Source of the DNA: Bacillota bacterium | GTDB taxonomy: Bacteria > Bacillota > Clostridia > DSM-8532 | Reading direction: 5' to 3' | NCBI GenBank assembly: GCA_023440865.1 | Contig: JAEXRM010000110.1 | Location: 1 to 28,131, forward strand | DNA length: 28,131 nucleotides | Shown here: positions 7,881-15,447 of the stretch, piece after piece | Layout of the letters: every line of letters begins with the position of its first letter | How positions within the stretch are numbered: the first letter of the stretch is position 1 | Position numbers and translations under genes: made by a program | The notes under the pieces: model-generated | What the model was told of the DNA's origin: nothing | Seen by the model: only the letters and a program-made list of their open reading frames with translations | The model's database searches: none

Positions 7881-7985
7881 GCGTCTCTCCTTCCATATCC
7901 ACCGCATCCATTGTCGTTTGATTCCCAATCCGCATCATCCGGCCGGAAGCGCCGCATGTGCGGATCTTTCGCGTGTCGGGGCGCA

Positions 7986-8513
7986 TCATGCCTCCGGCGG
8001 CATGGTCATCACCCGATTTTCCGCCGGGGAAGGCGACGGCTGCGCCTGGGGCGCCTGCCCGCACATGCCTGTTCTCCCGAAGTCCTGTCCCGATGCGCCC
8101 CTGCCCGTACCCATCTCGTCCGTTCCCATCCCGTCCATCCCCGGTGTCTGCAGGTCGCGCACAAAACCCAGATACTTCCTCCCGGCGAAGGTCAGCGTGC
8201 CATAATCACCCTCCACCAGCAGATCGAAGTCGGCTCCGCTGACCGGCAACTCCAGCCGTTCGCCGTTCTGGAACTCGAATGTGGCAACATGCCATGCCGG
8301 TGCCGCAGGCCGCATTCCGGCCTCCTGCCGCGCGCCGGCACGGCGCGCGAGTATGCGGGCCGGCACCGAGAACACCGCCGGCTGCCCGGATTGGCCGGCC
8401 GATCGTGCGCGGGCGTCGCGCACGCCGCGCGCCACCAGAAAAACGACAAGACCGATGATGCCCAGAGGCAGAAAGGCGAACACGGCACCAAACAACAACA
8501 TGATCACGCTCAT
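7986..8513 (-). CDS. DUF2500-like membrane protein
   Basis: 175 residues, function unknown. One strong N-terminal membrane helix (about 5-27, MLLFGAVFAFLPLGIIGLVV) is followed by a basic stretch. Next comes the DUF2500-type beta domain (about 65-120) with the pattern VATFEFQNGERLELPV, EGDYGTLTFAGRKYLGFVR. The C-terminal ~55 residues are Gly/Met/Pro/Gln-rich, atypical for the family and probably disordered. GGAGGAGG precedes the ATG at 8513, overlapping an in-frame ATG six codons earlier that lacks a site. It is the first of two minus-strand genes, ahead of the SGNH hydrolase. Confidence 0.65.
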   Translation of the reverse strand: MSVIMLLFGAVFAFLPLGIIGLVVFLVARGVRDARARSAGQSGQPAVFSVPARILARRAGARQEAGMRPAAPAWHVATFEFQNGERLELPVSGADFDLLVEGDYGTLTFAGRKYLGFVRDLQTPGMDGMGTDEMGTGRGASGQDFGRTGMCGQAPQAQPSPSPAENRVMTMPPEA

Positions 8514-8772
8514 GCGATCCTCCTCCGCCATGCAGGCGCCCCTTCGTCATTGTCCCGGTTGACCGCGCGTATGTCTTGCCCGCCTCTCGAACAGCATGCC
8601 GGCCGACACCCTGAAAATCCACATGGCAACGAAAAGAAGCGGCTGACCCGGCACGGTACGCCCGCACCAGGTCAAGCATGGCCGCAGGCGAACGAAAAAG
8701 CGATACATCAACGAAAACAGGGAACATATCTCATGTCGGGCTCCGCGAAGGTTCCCGCAAAGGGGGCATCCC

Positions 8773-10461
8773 ATGCGAACGACACGCCTCAATGAGTTCT
8801 TCCGCCATGCGCCGGAGGCATACGCCCTGTTCCGCCAGTCCGCCGATGACAAGGACCGGTGGATTCTCGTGGCCGCGAATCCCGTCTTTGAGGCGCTGGT
8901 CGGCGCCGATACGACCACCCTCTCCGGCAAGCAGGTTTGCGACGTGTTCGCGCGCGATGAGTCGGACAATGCAGGCATCTCGCGGGACGAATGGTTGCGG
9001 GCTGTCCGGCAGGCATCAGAAGCTCCGGGATGTGGCACCATCGCGTTCAAGTGGCCCGGCCGTCCGCTCTGGATGCGTGCCACGGTCTTCCCGGCAGGAC
9101 ACGGCATGATGGGGGCGGCCTTTCACGACACCACCGCCGAAACCATGAGGGGGCAGGAGATCGAGGCGTTCTTCACCCTCAACATCGACATGTTCTGCGT
9201 CCTCGACCGGCAGTTCCGCTTCCTGCGGACGAACCGCGCCTTCAGTGTCTCCATGGGATACACGACCACCGAGATGGCGGGGAAACCGCTTGTGGCAATG
9301 GTCCATGAAGGAGATGCGGAGACGACGCGGATGCAGCTGGAAGCCATCCGCACAGGTCCGCCGGCGGTCGGCTTCGTGAACCGCTGCCGACACCGCGACG
9401 GCAGCTGGCGCGACATCGAATGGCACATGCAGGCCCGCGACGATCAGGTTTTCGCCTCCGCGCGCGACATCACAGCATTTCGCGAACTCGAACGCTTCCT
9501 CAAGGATCAGACCGCACGGCTGCAGCACAAGGTGACGCAGCTCGAAACGCTCTCGATGACCGACGAGCTCACCGGCCTGTTCAACCGGCACTACTTCGAT
9601 GTCCGCATCGAGGAGGAGACCGAGCAGGCGGATCGTCATGACACGCCGCTCTCCCTGGCCATCCTTGATTTGGACAGGTTCAAGCGCATCAATGACTCGT
9701 GGGGACATCCGGTGGGGGACGAGGTGCTGCAGCAGACAGCCCGCCTCATGCAGGAAACCGTCCGCCGTTCGGATGTCGTGGTGAGGTTCGGCGGCGAGGA
9801 ATTTCTGGTATTGATGCCGCAGACGCCGCTCGATGCGGCGGTCATTGTCGCGGAAAAAATCCGCGCGGCCGTGGAAGCGGCGGAGCACCCCAAAGCCGGG
9901 AAGATCACGGCCAGCCTCGGCGTCTCGGCGCACACGCGCGGTGAGTCGTTCAAGCGCTGGTACAGGCGGGCCGACGAGGGGTTGTACAAGGCGAAGGAAT
10001 CGGGGCGCAACCGCGTGATGGCAATCCGGGACTCCGAGGAGAACGCATTGCCCGCCATCGGGATGGAGTGGCGGAGCGACTGGGACACGGGCCATGCCGA
10101 GATCGACAGGCAGCACCGGGATCTCATCGCGGCGGCAAACAGCCTCATCCGGATCACCTTGTCCTCGCCGGGCCGAGAACGCCTTGCCACGCAGTTCAAC
10201 CAACTGATCGTCCACATTCTGGCGCATTTCCAATATGAGGAGCGCATGCTCGCTATGACCGGTTATCCGGATACCGGAACGCACGAGCGCATCCACCGGG
10301 AACTGGCCAACAAGGCCGCCCACCTGCAATCGATCTTCAACAGGGGAGAAGTCACCGGAACCGCCCTCTTCTCCTTCATGGTGGACGATGTCATGCTGGG
10401 ACACATGATGACCGCGGACAGGAAGTACATAGACTGGATCCACGCGCATCCCCAGGACTGA
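8773..10461 (+). CDS. PAS-GGDEF-hemerythrin diguanylate cyclase, O2-responsive candidate
   Basis: 562-residue soluble protein predicted to make cyclic-di-GMP under control of a di-iron O2-binding domain. Order: two PAS-like domains (about 1-130 and 135-245), a coiled linker, GGDEF (about 255-415; GGEEF at 340-344; inhibitory site R331-R-S-D334 exactly five residues ahead), hemerythrin (about 425-555). All seven hemerythrin iron ligands are present: H448, H485, E489, H504, H508, H544, D549. GGDEF-hemerythrin fusions are known; Vibrio cholerae has one whose activity depends on iron redox state. The ATG at 8773 has an AGGGGG site 8 bases before it. It stands alone, convergent with a ferritin-like gene. 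Substrates and fold are confident; the direction of the O2 effect is unknown. Confidence 0.9.
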   Translation: MRTTRLNEFFRHAPEAYALFRQSADDKDRWILVAANPVFEALVGADTTTLSGKQVCDVFARDESDNAGISRDEWLRAVRQASEAPGCGTIAFKWPGRPLWMRATVFPAGHGMMGAAFHDTTAETMRGQEIEAFFTLNIDMFCVLDRQFRFLRTNRAFSVSMGYTTTEMAGKPLVAMVHEGDAETTRMQLEAIRTGPPAVGFVNRCRHRDGSWRDIEWHMQARDDQVFASARDITAFRELERFLKDQTARLQHKVTQLETLSMTDELTGLFNRHYFDVRIEEETEQADRHDTPLSLAILDLDRFKRINDSWGHPVGDEVLQQTARLMQETVRRSDVVVRFGGEEFLVLMPQTPLDAAVIVAEKIRAAVEAAEHPKAGKITASLGVSAHTRGESFKRWYRRADEGLYKAKESGRNRVMAIRDSEENALPAIGMEWRSDWDTGHAEIDRQHRDLIAAANSLIRITLSSPGRERLATQFNQLIVHILAHFQYEERMLAMTGYPDTGTHERIHRELANKAAHLQSIFNRGEVTGTALFSFMVDDVMLGHMMTADRKYIDWIHAHPQD

Positions 10462-10567
10462 CGAACGGAACGGGTGGAAGCGCCTGCGGGCGTCCCGCGC
10501 GGAACGTCCGGCAGGCAGCCCGGCCGCAGGATCTGCCGTCCGTGTCCCATGGTGTGCCCGGACACCC

Positions 10568-11050
10568 TCAGTCCACCGCCGCGGCCCTTTCCGCCCGGAA
10601 TGACTGCAGCACCGCGGCATGCTCCTTCTCGACGGCGGCAAGTTCCAGCAGCAGCGAGACCGCCTCCGGCGAGGCATCCTGGCCGATCTCGCCGGCCAGG
10701 CGGATCAGCAGGGCTGCATTGTTCCGCTCGTACCGCACGGCCACCTCCACCAGCAGGTCGACATTCCCGACTGGGCGGAAGCGGATCTCCCGGCGAAAGG
10801 CGCTGAGCAATCCGCGCGCGGCCTCAAGCCGGTCGGACGGAACCAGGGGATCCCCCTGTGCGTGAAGTGCCGCAAGCCGGTCACCATATGCCCTGGCATG
10901 CTCCCGCTCCTGCCGGCTGAGCACCATGGCCGCCGAACGCAGGCGCGGGTCATGCTCCCCCTCGATGATGGCCACCTCGCCGTAGAGCTGCGAAAACGCC
11001 AGCTCCAGCTCCTGCAGCACCGGAAACAACACGCTCAGATGTGATGCCAT
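10568..11050 (-). CDS. Small ferritin-like (rubrerythrin-fold) protein
   Basis: 160 residues, almost all helical, with two ExxH motifs, E48-R-E-H51 and E141-K-E-H144, plus acidic residues in the first and third helices (E14/E16/E25 and the EVAVRYERNN segment). This is the ligand pattern of a ferritin-like di-iron four-helix bundle. There is no rubredoxin-type Cys tail, so it is not a classical rubrerythrin. It could handle iron or peroxide, or act as a spore-coat CotJC/rubrerythrin-like protein; which one is not determinable. GGAGG is 7 bases before the ATG. It converges on the hemerythrin-cyclase gene: the 106-base gap between them has hairpins (10520-10540 and 10542-10565) without U-tracts. 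Confidence 0.65.
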   Translation of the reverse strand: MASHLSVLFPVLQELELAFSQLYGEVAIIEGEHDPRLRSAAMVLSRQEREHARAYGDRLAALHAQGDPLVPSDRLEAARGLLSAFRREIRFRPVGNVDLLVEVAVRYERNNAALLIRLAGEIGQDASPEAVSLLLELAAVEKEHAAVLQSFRAERAAAVD

Positions 11051-11155
11051 GCAATCGCCTCCACGGTTGCTACTTACCCACGATGCGGCGGCGCAACCGC
11101 CTCAGGCAAAGCGGCCGAAACATCGACGCACGGTGCTGGATGTGCGCGCTGGGTC

Positions 11156-11185
11156 TTGACGGGCCGTGTCGGCAGGGGGTGAAAT
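11156..11185 (+). promoter_or_regulatory. Sigma-A-type promoter candidate for the 5TM-LYT kinase
   Basis: TTGACG (11156-11161), 18-base spacer, TGAAAT (11180-11185). The -35 matches consensus at 5 of 6, the -10 at 4 of 6. It lies 60 bases before the ATG at 11245. Confidence 0.35.
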
Positions 11186-11244
11186 GGGTAAGGTGGCGGT
11201 AAAGCACACCCGCACCGATCTTCCATGACGAAAGCGAGGCGCCC

Positions 11245-12972
11245 ATGGATTTCCATCCCCTGAATGCGCTTGCCGGTAACGCAGGTTTGCTGCTTGCGCT
11301 CGGACTGGTGTACGAAACAGGGTACATGCTCCTCCCCCGAAAGGAGAAGGTCCGCTCCGTGTTTTCGGGCCTCCTTGCGGGCACGATCGGCATCATCATC
11401 ATGTCCGTCCCCTTCGAGCTGCGGCCCGGCCTTTTCTATGACACGCGCTCCATCCTCGTCAGCGTGACGGCACTCGTCTTCGGTCCGGTCAGCGGCACCA
11501 TTTCGGCCGTCATGACCACCCTGTACCGGTTGTACCTGGGCGGGCCCGGCGTGGTGGCGGGCATCGCGACCATCGCAGGCAGCCTGCTGCTTGGGATGCG
11601 CTGGTGGAAATGGCCGCCCCACCCGGCCGGTCGCCTGGGCAGGGGGCCCAGCCTGCTCGGACTGGGCCTGTCGGTCCATGCGATGATGCTGGCATGCCAG
11701 TGGTTCCTTGTCCTGGATGGCAGCGGCCCGCAGACCGTTCCCCGGATCGCGGCGGCGGTGCTGGTGGTGTATCCGCCGGCGTCACTGCTGCTCTCCATCC
11801 TGCTGCTCCGCCAGAAGGAGCGAAACGAGTCCCTGATGCAGGTGGTGGAGATGGAAAGCCGCTACCGCAGCCTGTACGAGAACAACCATGCCGCCATGAT
11901 GATCATTGATCCGAAAAACGGCAACATCCTGGACATCAATGCCGCCGCCGCCGAGTTCTACGGTTGGTCGCGCGAAGCGATGTGCGCCATGCGCATCGGG
12001 GAGATCAACCTGCTCTCGCATGAGGAGCTGGCATTCGAAATGCATCAGGCGAGCCTCATGAAGCGGAACCACTTCCTGTTCCGTCACCGGACAGCCAGCG
12101 GCGAAGAGCGCCATGTCGAGGTGTACAGCGGACCCATCAACTGGGGCGGGCGCGAGGTGCTCTACTCGATCGTGCATGACATCACATCCCGCCGCATGGT
12201 CGAGCAACAGCTCGCCCGCATGCACACCGAACTGGAGGAGGCGCTTGACAAGGCGCAGGAGGCCAACCAGGCAAAAAGCCTGTTCCTGGCGAACATGAGC
12301 CATGAGATCCGCACGCCCATCAACGGCATCCTGGGATTCACGCAGCTGCTCGAGCGCGAACCGCTGGCGGAGGGACAGCGCGCCTGCGTCGGCCACATCC
12401 GCACTTCCACCGAGCTGCTGCTGTCCGTACTCAACCGGGTGCTGGACTACTCCAAGCTGGAGTCGGACCGCATGGTCTATGAACATGTTCCCTTTGATTT
12501 GCGCCAGACGATCGAAGCGGGAGCGGCCCCCCATCTGGCCCGCATGGAGGAGAAGGGGATCAGGCTGACGGTCCGGTACGCCGACAACCTGCCCCGGACG
12601 GTAGTCGGCGATCCGCTTCGGCTGCGCCAGGTCATCGGCAATCTGGTCGACAATGCGGTCAAATTCACGGATCTCGGGGAAATCCGTGTGTCGTGCGAAG
12701 CCAGCCCGGTCGAGGGTGGCCGGTACGATGTGCGCGTCACGGTCCGTGACACGGGCATCGGCATCGAGCCCTCCCTGCTGGGGCAAATCTTCGAGCCGTT
12801 CTCCCAAGCGGACCCGAGCGTCACGCGACGGCACGGGGGAACAGGCCTGGGACTCACACTGTGCCGTCGCCTTGTGCGGGACATGGGGGGCGAGCTGACC
12901 GTACGGAGCCGTCCGGGAGTCGGTTCCGCCTTCACCTTCACCGTGCGCCTCGACCCGGCCGAAGCCGCATGA
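11245..12972 (+). CDS. 5TM-LYT / PAS sensor histidine kinase
   Basis: 575-residue membrane sensor kinase. The N-terminal ~185 residues carry five or six membrane helices with the 5TM-LYT pattern (LGLVYETGYML, DTRSILVSVTALVFGP, RLYLGGPGV). A PAS domain follows (about 200-325; LYENNHAAMMIID, ITSRRMVEQQ), then HisKA with FLANMSHEIRTPINGILGF (phospho-acceptor H353). The ATPase domain has DNAVKFTDLG (N box), DTGIGIEP (G1) and HGGTGLGLTLCRRLV (G2). No receiver domain is attached and no response regulator is adjacent on this strand; the nearest is the hybrid kinase 1.2 kb away, encoded convergently. The 5TM-LYT module is known from LytS-type kinases, but those use a different kinase core. The start has GAGGC a few bases ahead. 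Its 3' end is part of a 36-bp tandem duplication. Confidence 0.9.
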   Translation: MDFHPLNALAGNAGLLLALGLVYETGYMLLPRKEKVRSVFSGLLAGTIGIIIMSVPFELRPGLFYDTRSILVSVTALVFGPVSGTISAVMTTLYRLYLGGPGVVAGIATIAGSLLLGMRWWKWPPHPAGRLGRGPSLLGLGLSVHAMMLACQWFLVLDGSGPQTVPRIAAAVLVVYPPASLLLSILLLRQKERNESLMQVVEMESRYRSLYENNHAAMMIIDPKNGNILDINAAAAEFYGWSREAMCAMRIGEINLLSHEELAFEMHQASLMKRNHFLFRHRTASGEERHVEVYSGPINWGGREVLYSIVHDITSRRMVEQQLARMHTELEEALDKAQEANQAKSLFLANMSHEIRTPINGILGFTQLLEREPLAEGQRACVGHIRTSTELLLSVLNRVLDYSKLESDRMVYEHVPFDLRQTIEAGAAPHLARMEEKGIRLTVRYADNLPRTVVGDPLRLRQVIGNLVDNAVKFTDLGEIRVSCEASPVEGGRYDVRVTVRDTGIGIEPSLLGQIFEPFSQADPSVTRRHGGTGLGLTLCRRLVRDMGGELTVRSRPGVGSAFTFTVRLDPAEAA

Positions 12973-13031
12973 AGCCCGGGAAGCCGACCCCCGGTCGAAG
13001 CATCATGAAGCCCGGGAAGCCGATCCCCGGC
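12960..13031 (+). repeat. 2 x 36-bp tandem duplication at the kinase 3' end
   Basis: Units at 12960-12995 and 12996-13031 differ at only a few positions; their last 26 bases before the final one are 25/26 identical. The first unit contains the kinase's last codons and TGA. Reading from ATG at 12969, which overlaps that TGA as ATGA, the two units give a 24-codon frame (to TGA at 13043) with MKPGKPTPGRSI / MKPGKPIPGRDG. There is no good ribosome-binding site, so a real peptide is doubtful. The simplest reading is slippage duplication of a gene end between converging genes. Confidence 0.85.
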
Positions 13032-13048
13032 CGGGACGGTTGACCGGT

Positions 13049-14137
13049 TCACCCGTTGGCGGCCGCTTTTCCCGCCATTTGCACCTGTTTCTGCCGCAAC
13101 CGCTGCAGAAGCTGTTCCAGCCAATCCGGCACCGACAGCCCGGTGTAGTCCGACGCGCACCATGCGACAGGCAACGCGTCCACCTCCTCGAGTGCGGTCT
13201 CCAACAGGGCCTTCTCCCACTTTCTGGCCGCCGCGTGCGCCTGGCGCAATGTGGTGTCCGGCAGCAGCAGCACACCGCACCCCTCCTCGAGCCAGCAAAG
13301 CCTGTCGGAGCGGCGCAAACGGTCCGATGCGACCGCCATCCAGCGCAGCGAGCGGTCGCGCCACAACGCTTCGTCCTCCCCGCCCGGCAACATGGGCATG
13401 AAGGCAACCAATGACAATGGATGGCCGAATCGCCGGGTTCGGTACGCCTCCTCCCCGACCAGCGCAAGCAGGGCGTCCCATCCGACGATGCGCGGATGCC
13501 GTGTGCCGGCCAGAAGCTTGAACCGGTCGGCCAACCCCCGCACGTCCTCGTGACCCAGCCACACATGCCAGACTTCCCCCTCCCGACGCATCGTCTTGAT
13601 GGTGGAAAAGGCACGCGCCTCATCCTGCCTCAGGTCGATTTCGATGCCTTCGGCCAGCAGCTCGATGGCAACCGGTCCGGCTGCGTCCCGGTGCGTGCGG
13701 AACACGGAGACGCGGACGTCGCCGATGGCGTACAGCGCCCCCACCGCCTCCTGCCAGTCGATGAAGTCCGCCAGGTTGATGCGCTGGCGGTCTTCGGCGG
13801 TCAGCATCCGGTATGCCTTGTGCCATTCCCGGTCGCGCAAATGCCCGAAATACAGGGTCATCAGGGTTTCCGGCGTGCGTTCCCCGGATGCGCCCGTCTC
13901 CCGTCCGGATGGCAGCGCGCGGGCGCTCCGCTGCAGCTGGGTGTCATACTGCCGCCGCTTTTCCGGATCCCCGAGCACCGAATAGGCCTCCGTGATCTGG
14001 TGCATGCGGCGGACGGCCTCCTGGTCGGCATTGACATCCGGGTGATACTTGCGGCACAGGCGCCGATAGACGGCGTCCACCACCTCCTGCTCGGCCTCGG
14101 GCCTTATCTGGAGGATTTCGTAGGCATTCCGTTTCAT
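13049..14137 (-). CDS. J-domain / NTF2-like / degenerate-GGDEF protein
   Basis: 362 residues, last gene of the minus-strand operon. Residues 1-66 are a J domain with HPD at 32-34 and VLGDPEKRRQYD; it should stimulate an Hsp70/DnaK. About 85-200 resembles an NTF2/SnoaL-like fold (LYFGHLRDREWHKAY). About 215-350 aligns with GGDEF: RRFGHPLSLVAF, then LRRSDRLCWLEEGCGVLLLP. The metal-binding Asp pair of 'LDLDxFK' is lost and GGDEF reads EEGCG (284-288), so catalysis is excluded. R275-R-S-D278 keeps the RxxD inhibitory-site motif, exactly five residues ahead as in active cyclases. It may therefore be a c-di-GMP receptor. The ATG overlaps the hybrid kinase stop by ATGA, with GGAGGA ahead. The first two domains are confident to moderate; ligand binding is inference. 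Confidence 0.8.
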   Translation of the reverse strand: MKRNAYEILQIRPEAEQEVVDAVYRRLCRKYHPDVNADQEAVRRMHQITEAYSVLGDPEKRRQYDTQLQRSARALPSGRETGASGERTPETLMTLYFGHLRDREWHKAYRMLTAEDRQRINLADFIDWQEAVGALYAIGDVRVSVFRTHRDAAGPVAIELLAEGIEIDLRQDEARAFSTIKTMRREGEVWHVWLGHEDVRGLADRFKLLAGTRHPRIVGWDALLALVGEEAYRTRRFGHPLSLVAFMPMLPGGEDEALWRDRSLRWMAVASDRLRRSDRLCWLEEGCGVLLLPDTTLRQAHAAARKWEKALLETALEEVDALPVAWCASDYTGLSVPDWLEQLLQRLRQKQVQMAGKAAANG

Positions 14138-15447
14138 ATGTCCTCCTGCGATGCCATCCACCGGCGGATGATCCGCTCGAACATGTTCAGGTCGACCGGC
14201 TTTTCCAGATAGTCGTCAAAGCCTGCCTGCAGCATTCGTTCCCGGTCTCCGTCCATCGCATAGGCCGTTACGGCGATCACCACCGTATGGCGTCCCGTTC
14301 CCCGCTCATGCTCCCTGATCTGCCCGAGGAGCTCCACGCCGCTCATGCCCGGCATCTGGATGTCGGTCAGGATCAGCCGGAATGATTGGCTGCCGTGCAG
14401 GTTCAGCGCTTCGGGCGCGGATGCCGCAAGGCTCGCATGCAGGCCGAACAGCGCGCAGAACATGCCCATGAGGGTACGGCTGGTGAGATCGTCCTCGACG
14501 ACAAGCACCTCCCTGGATGCGGGAGCCTGCTTCGGTGCCGTGTCCGTCTCCACAGGCACCTGCACCGAGAAACAGCTTCCTTCCCCTTTCGTGCTGCATA
14601 CATCCACCTGCCCGCCCATCAGCCGGGCGAGTTTCCGGCAGATCAGCAGCCCGAGGCCTGCGCCCTGGTATCGCCGGGTAAAGGAATCGTCCACCAGCCG
14701 GAAGGCGTTGAACAGATCGGGAACAACCTCGGGATCGATGCCCGTCCCCGTATCCCGGACCTGCACCTGCAATGCCGGTTTCCCGGACGGGCGGCGCTCT
14801 CCCGGATCGGAAAGAGGCGCAGGGGCCTGCCCGCGGGCGTCAACGGCCGTCGTGCCTGCCGCCGCTCTCCCGGAACAGCCTGAAGCGGCCTCCTCATCCC
14901 TGCACCGACCGCCCTGCGCAACCAGGGAAGCCTTCAGGACGATCTCGCCGCGCGGCGTGTGCCGGATGGCATTGTCAATGAGCTGCTGGAGCAGCAGCGC
15001 CAGATTCCTGCGATCACCCAGCACCTGGGCCGGCAGCTGCTCCTCGCCCTCCAACCGGAGAGTCACCCGCTCCCCGTCGTTCACCCGGCCGCGGTACGCA
15101 TCCAGCAGGTCCCTGAGGAACAGGGCGGGAGAAAACAGTTCAGACACGGCCTCATGGCGGCCGGCCTCGATCTCTGTATGAAGCAGCACGTTCTCCACCA
15201 GATGGATCAGGCGGCGGGCCGAGTCGTGGATCGACTCGAACAGCTCCGTCTGTCCGGGGTCGTGCGGCATCATCTCGAGCAGCCGCACACTGCCGAGAAT
15301 GCCGTTGAGGGGGGTACGCATCTCATGGCTGATGTTGGCGAGAAACCTTTCCTTGACCGCATCGGGGCCTGCCTGTGTTTCTTCCCGCAGCCACGCGGGC
15401 AGTACGGGAGGTGCGTCGGTTGGATGCCCGGTCCCCCATTCATTCAT
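14134..15447 (-). CDS. Soluble hybrid histidine kinase (HisKA-ATPase-receiver)
   Basis: 437 residues, no membrane segment and no recognisable sensor domain; only ~30 residues precede the kinase core. HisKA: FLANISHEMRTPLNGILG with H41. ATPase: DNAIRHTPRG (N box), DTGTGIDP (G1), YQGAGLGLLICRKLA (G2). Receiver: VVEDD near 320, phospho-acceptor D362 in LTDIQMPGMSG, and the conserved Lys in YLEKPVD. Between N box and G1 there is an unusual ~45-residue Ala/Gly/Arg-rich insertion. The start overlaps the preceding kinase gene by 8 bases and has a strong GGAGGAGG site; its end overlaps the J-domain gene as ATGA. It probably takes its input from partner proteins of the same operon. A downstream phosphotransfer partner is not evident. 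Confidence 0.9.
   Translation of the reverse strand: MNEWGTGHPTDAPPVLPAWLREETQAGPDAVKERFLANISHEMRTPLNGILGSVRLLEMMPHDPGQTELFESIHDSARRLIHLVENVLLHTEIEAGRHEAVSELFSPALFLRDLLDAYRGRVNDGERVTLRLEGEEQLPAQVLGDRRNLALLLQQLIDNAIRHTPRGEIVLKASLVAQGGRCRDEEAASGCSGRAAAGTTAVDARGQAPAPLSDPGERRPSGKPALQVQVRDTGTGIDPEVVPDLFNAFRLVDDSFTRRYQGAGLGLLICRKLARLMGGQVDVCSTKGEGSCFSVQVPVETDTAPKQAPASREVLVVEDDLTSRTLMGMFCALFGLHASLAASAPEALNLHGSQSFRLILTDIQMPGMSGVELLGQIREHERGTGRHTVVIAVTAYAMDGDRERMLQAGFDDYLEKPVDLNMFERIIRRWMASQEDI

Noticed and set aside
8640..8772. Second sigma-54 or a sigma-28 promoter ahead of the hemerythrin cyclase
   Set aside because: GGCAC...CGCA near 8650 has the wrong GG-GC distance (12 instead of 10), and no CCGATA-type -10 with a correctly spaced -35 was found.
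12972..13048. Bidirectional intrinsic terminator between the converging 5TM-LYT kinase and J-domain genes
   Set aside because: Only GC-rich palindromes (for example CCCGGCCGGG-like) without a U-tract in either direction; termination here may be factor-dependent.
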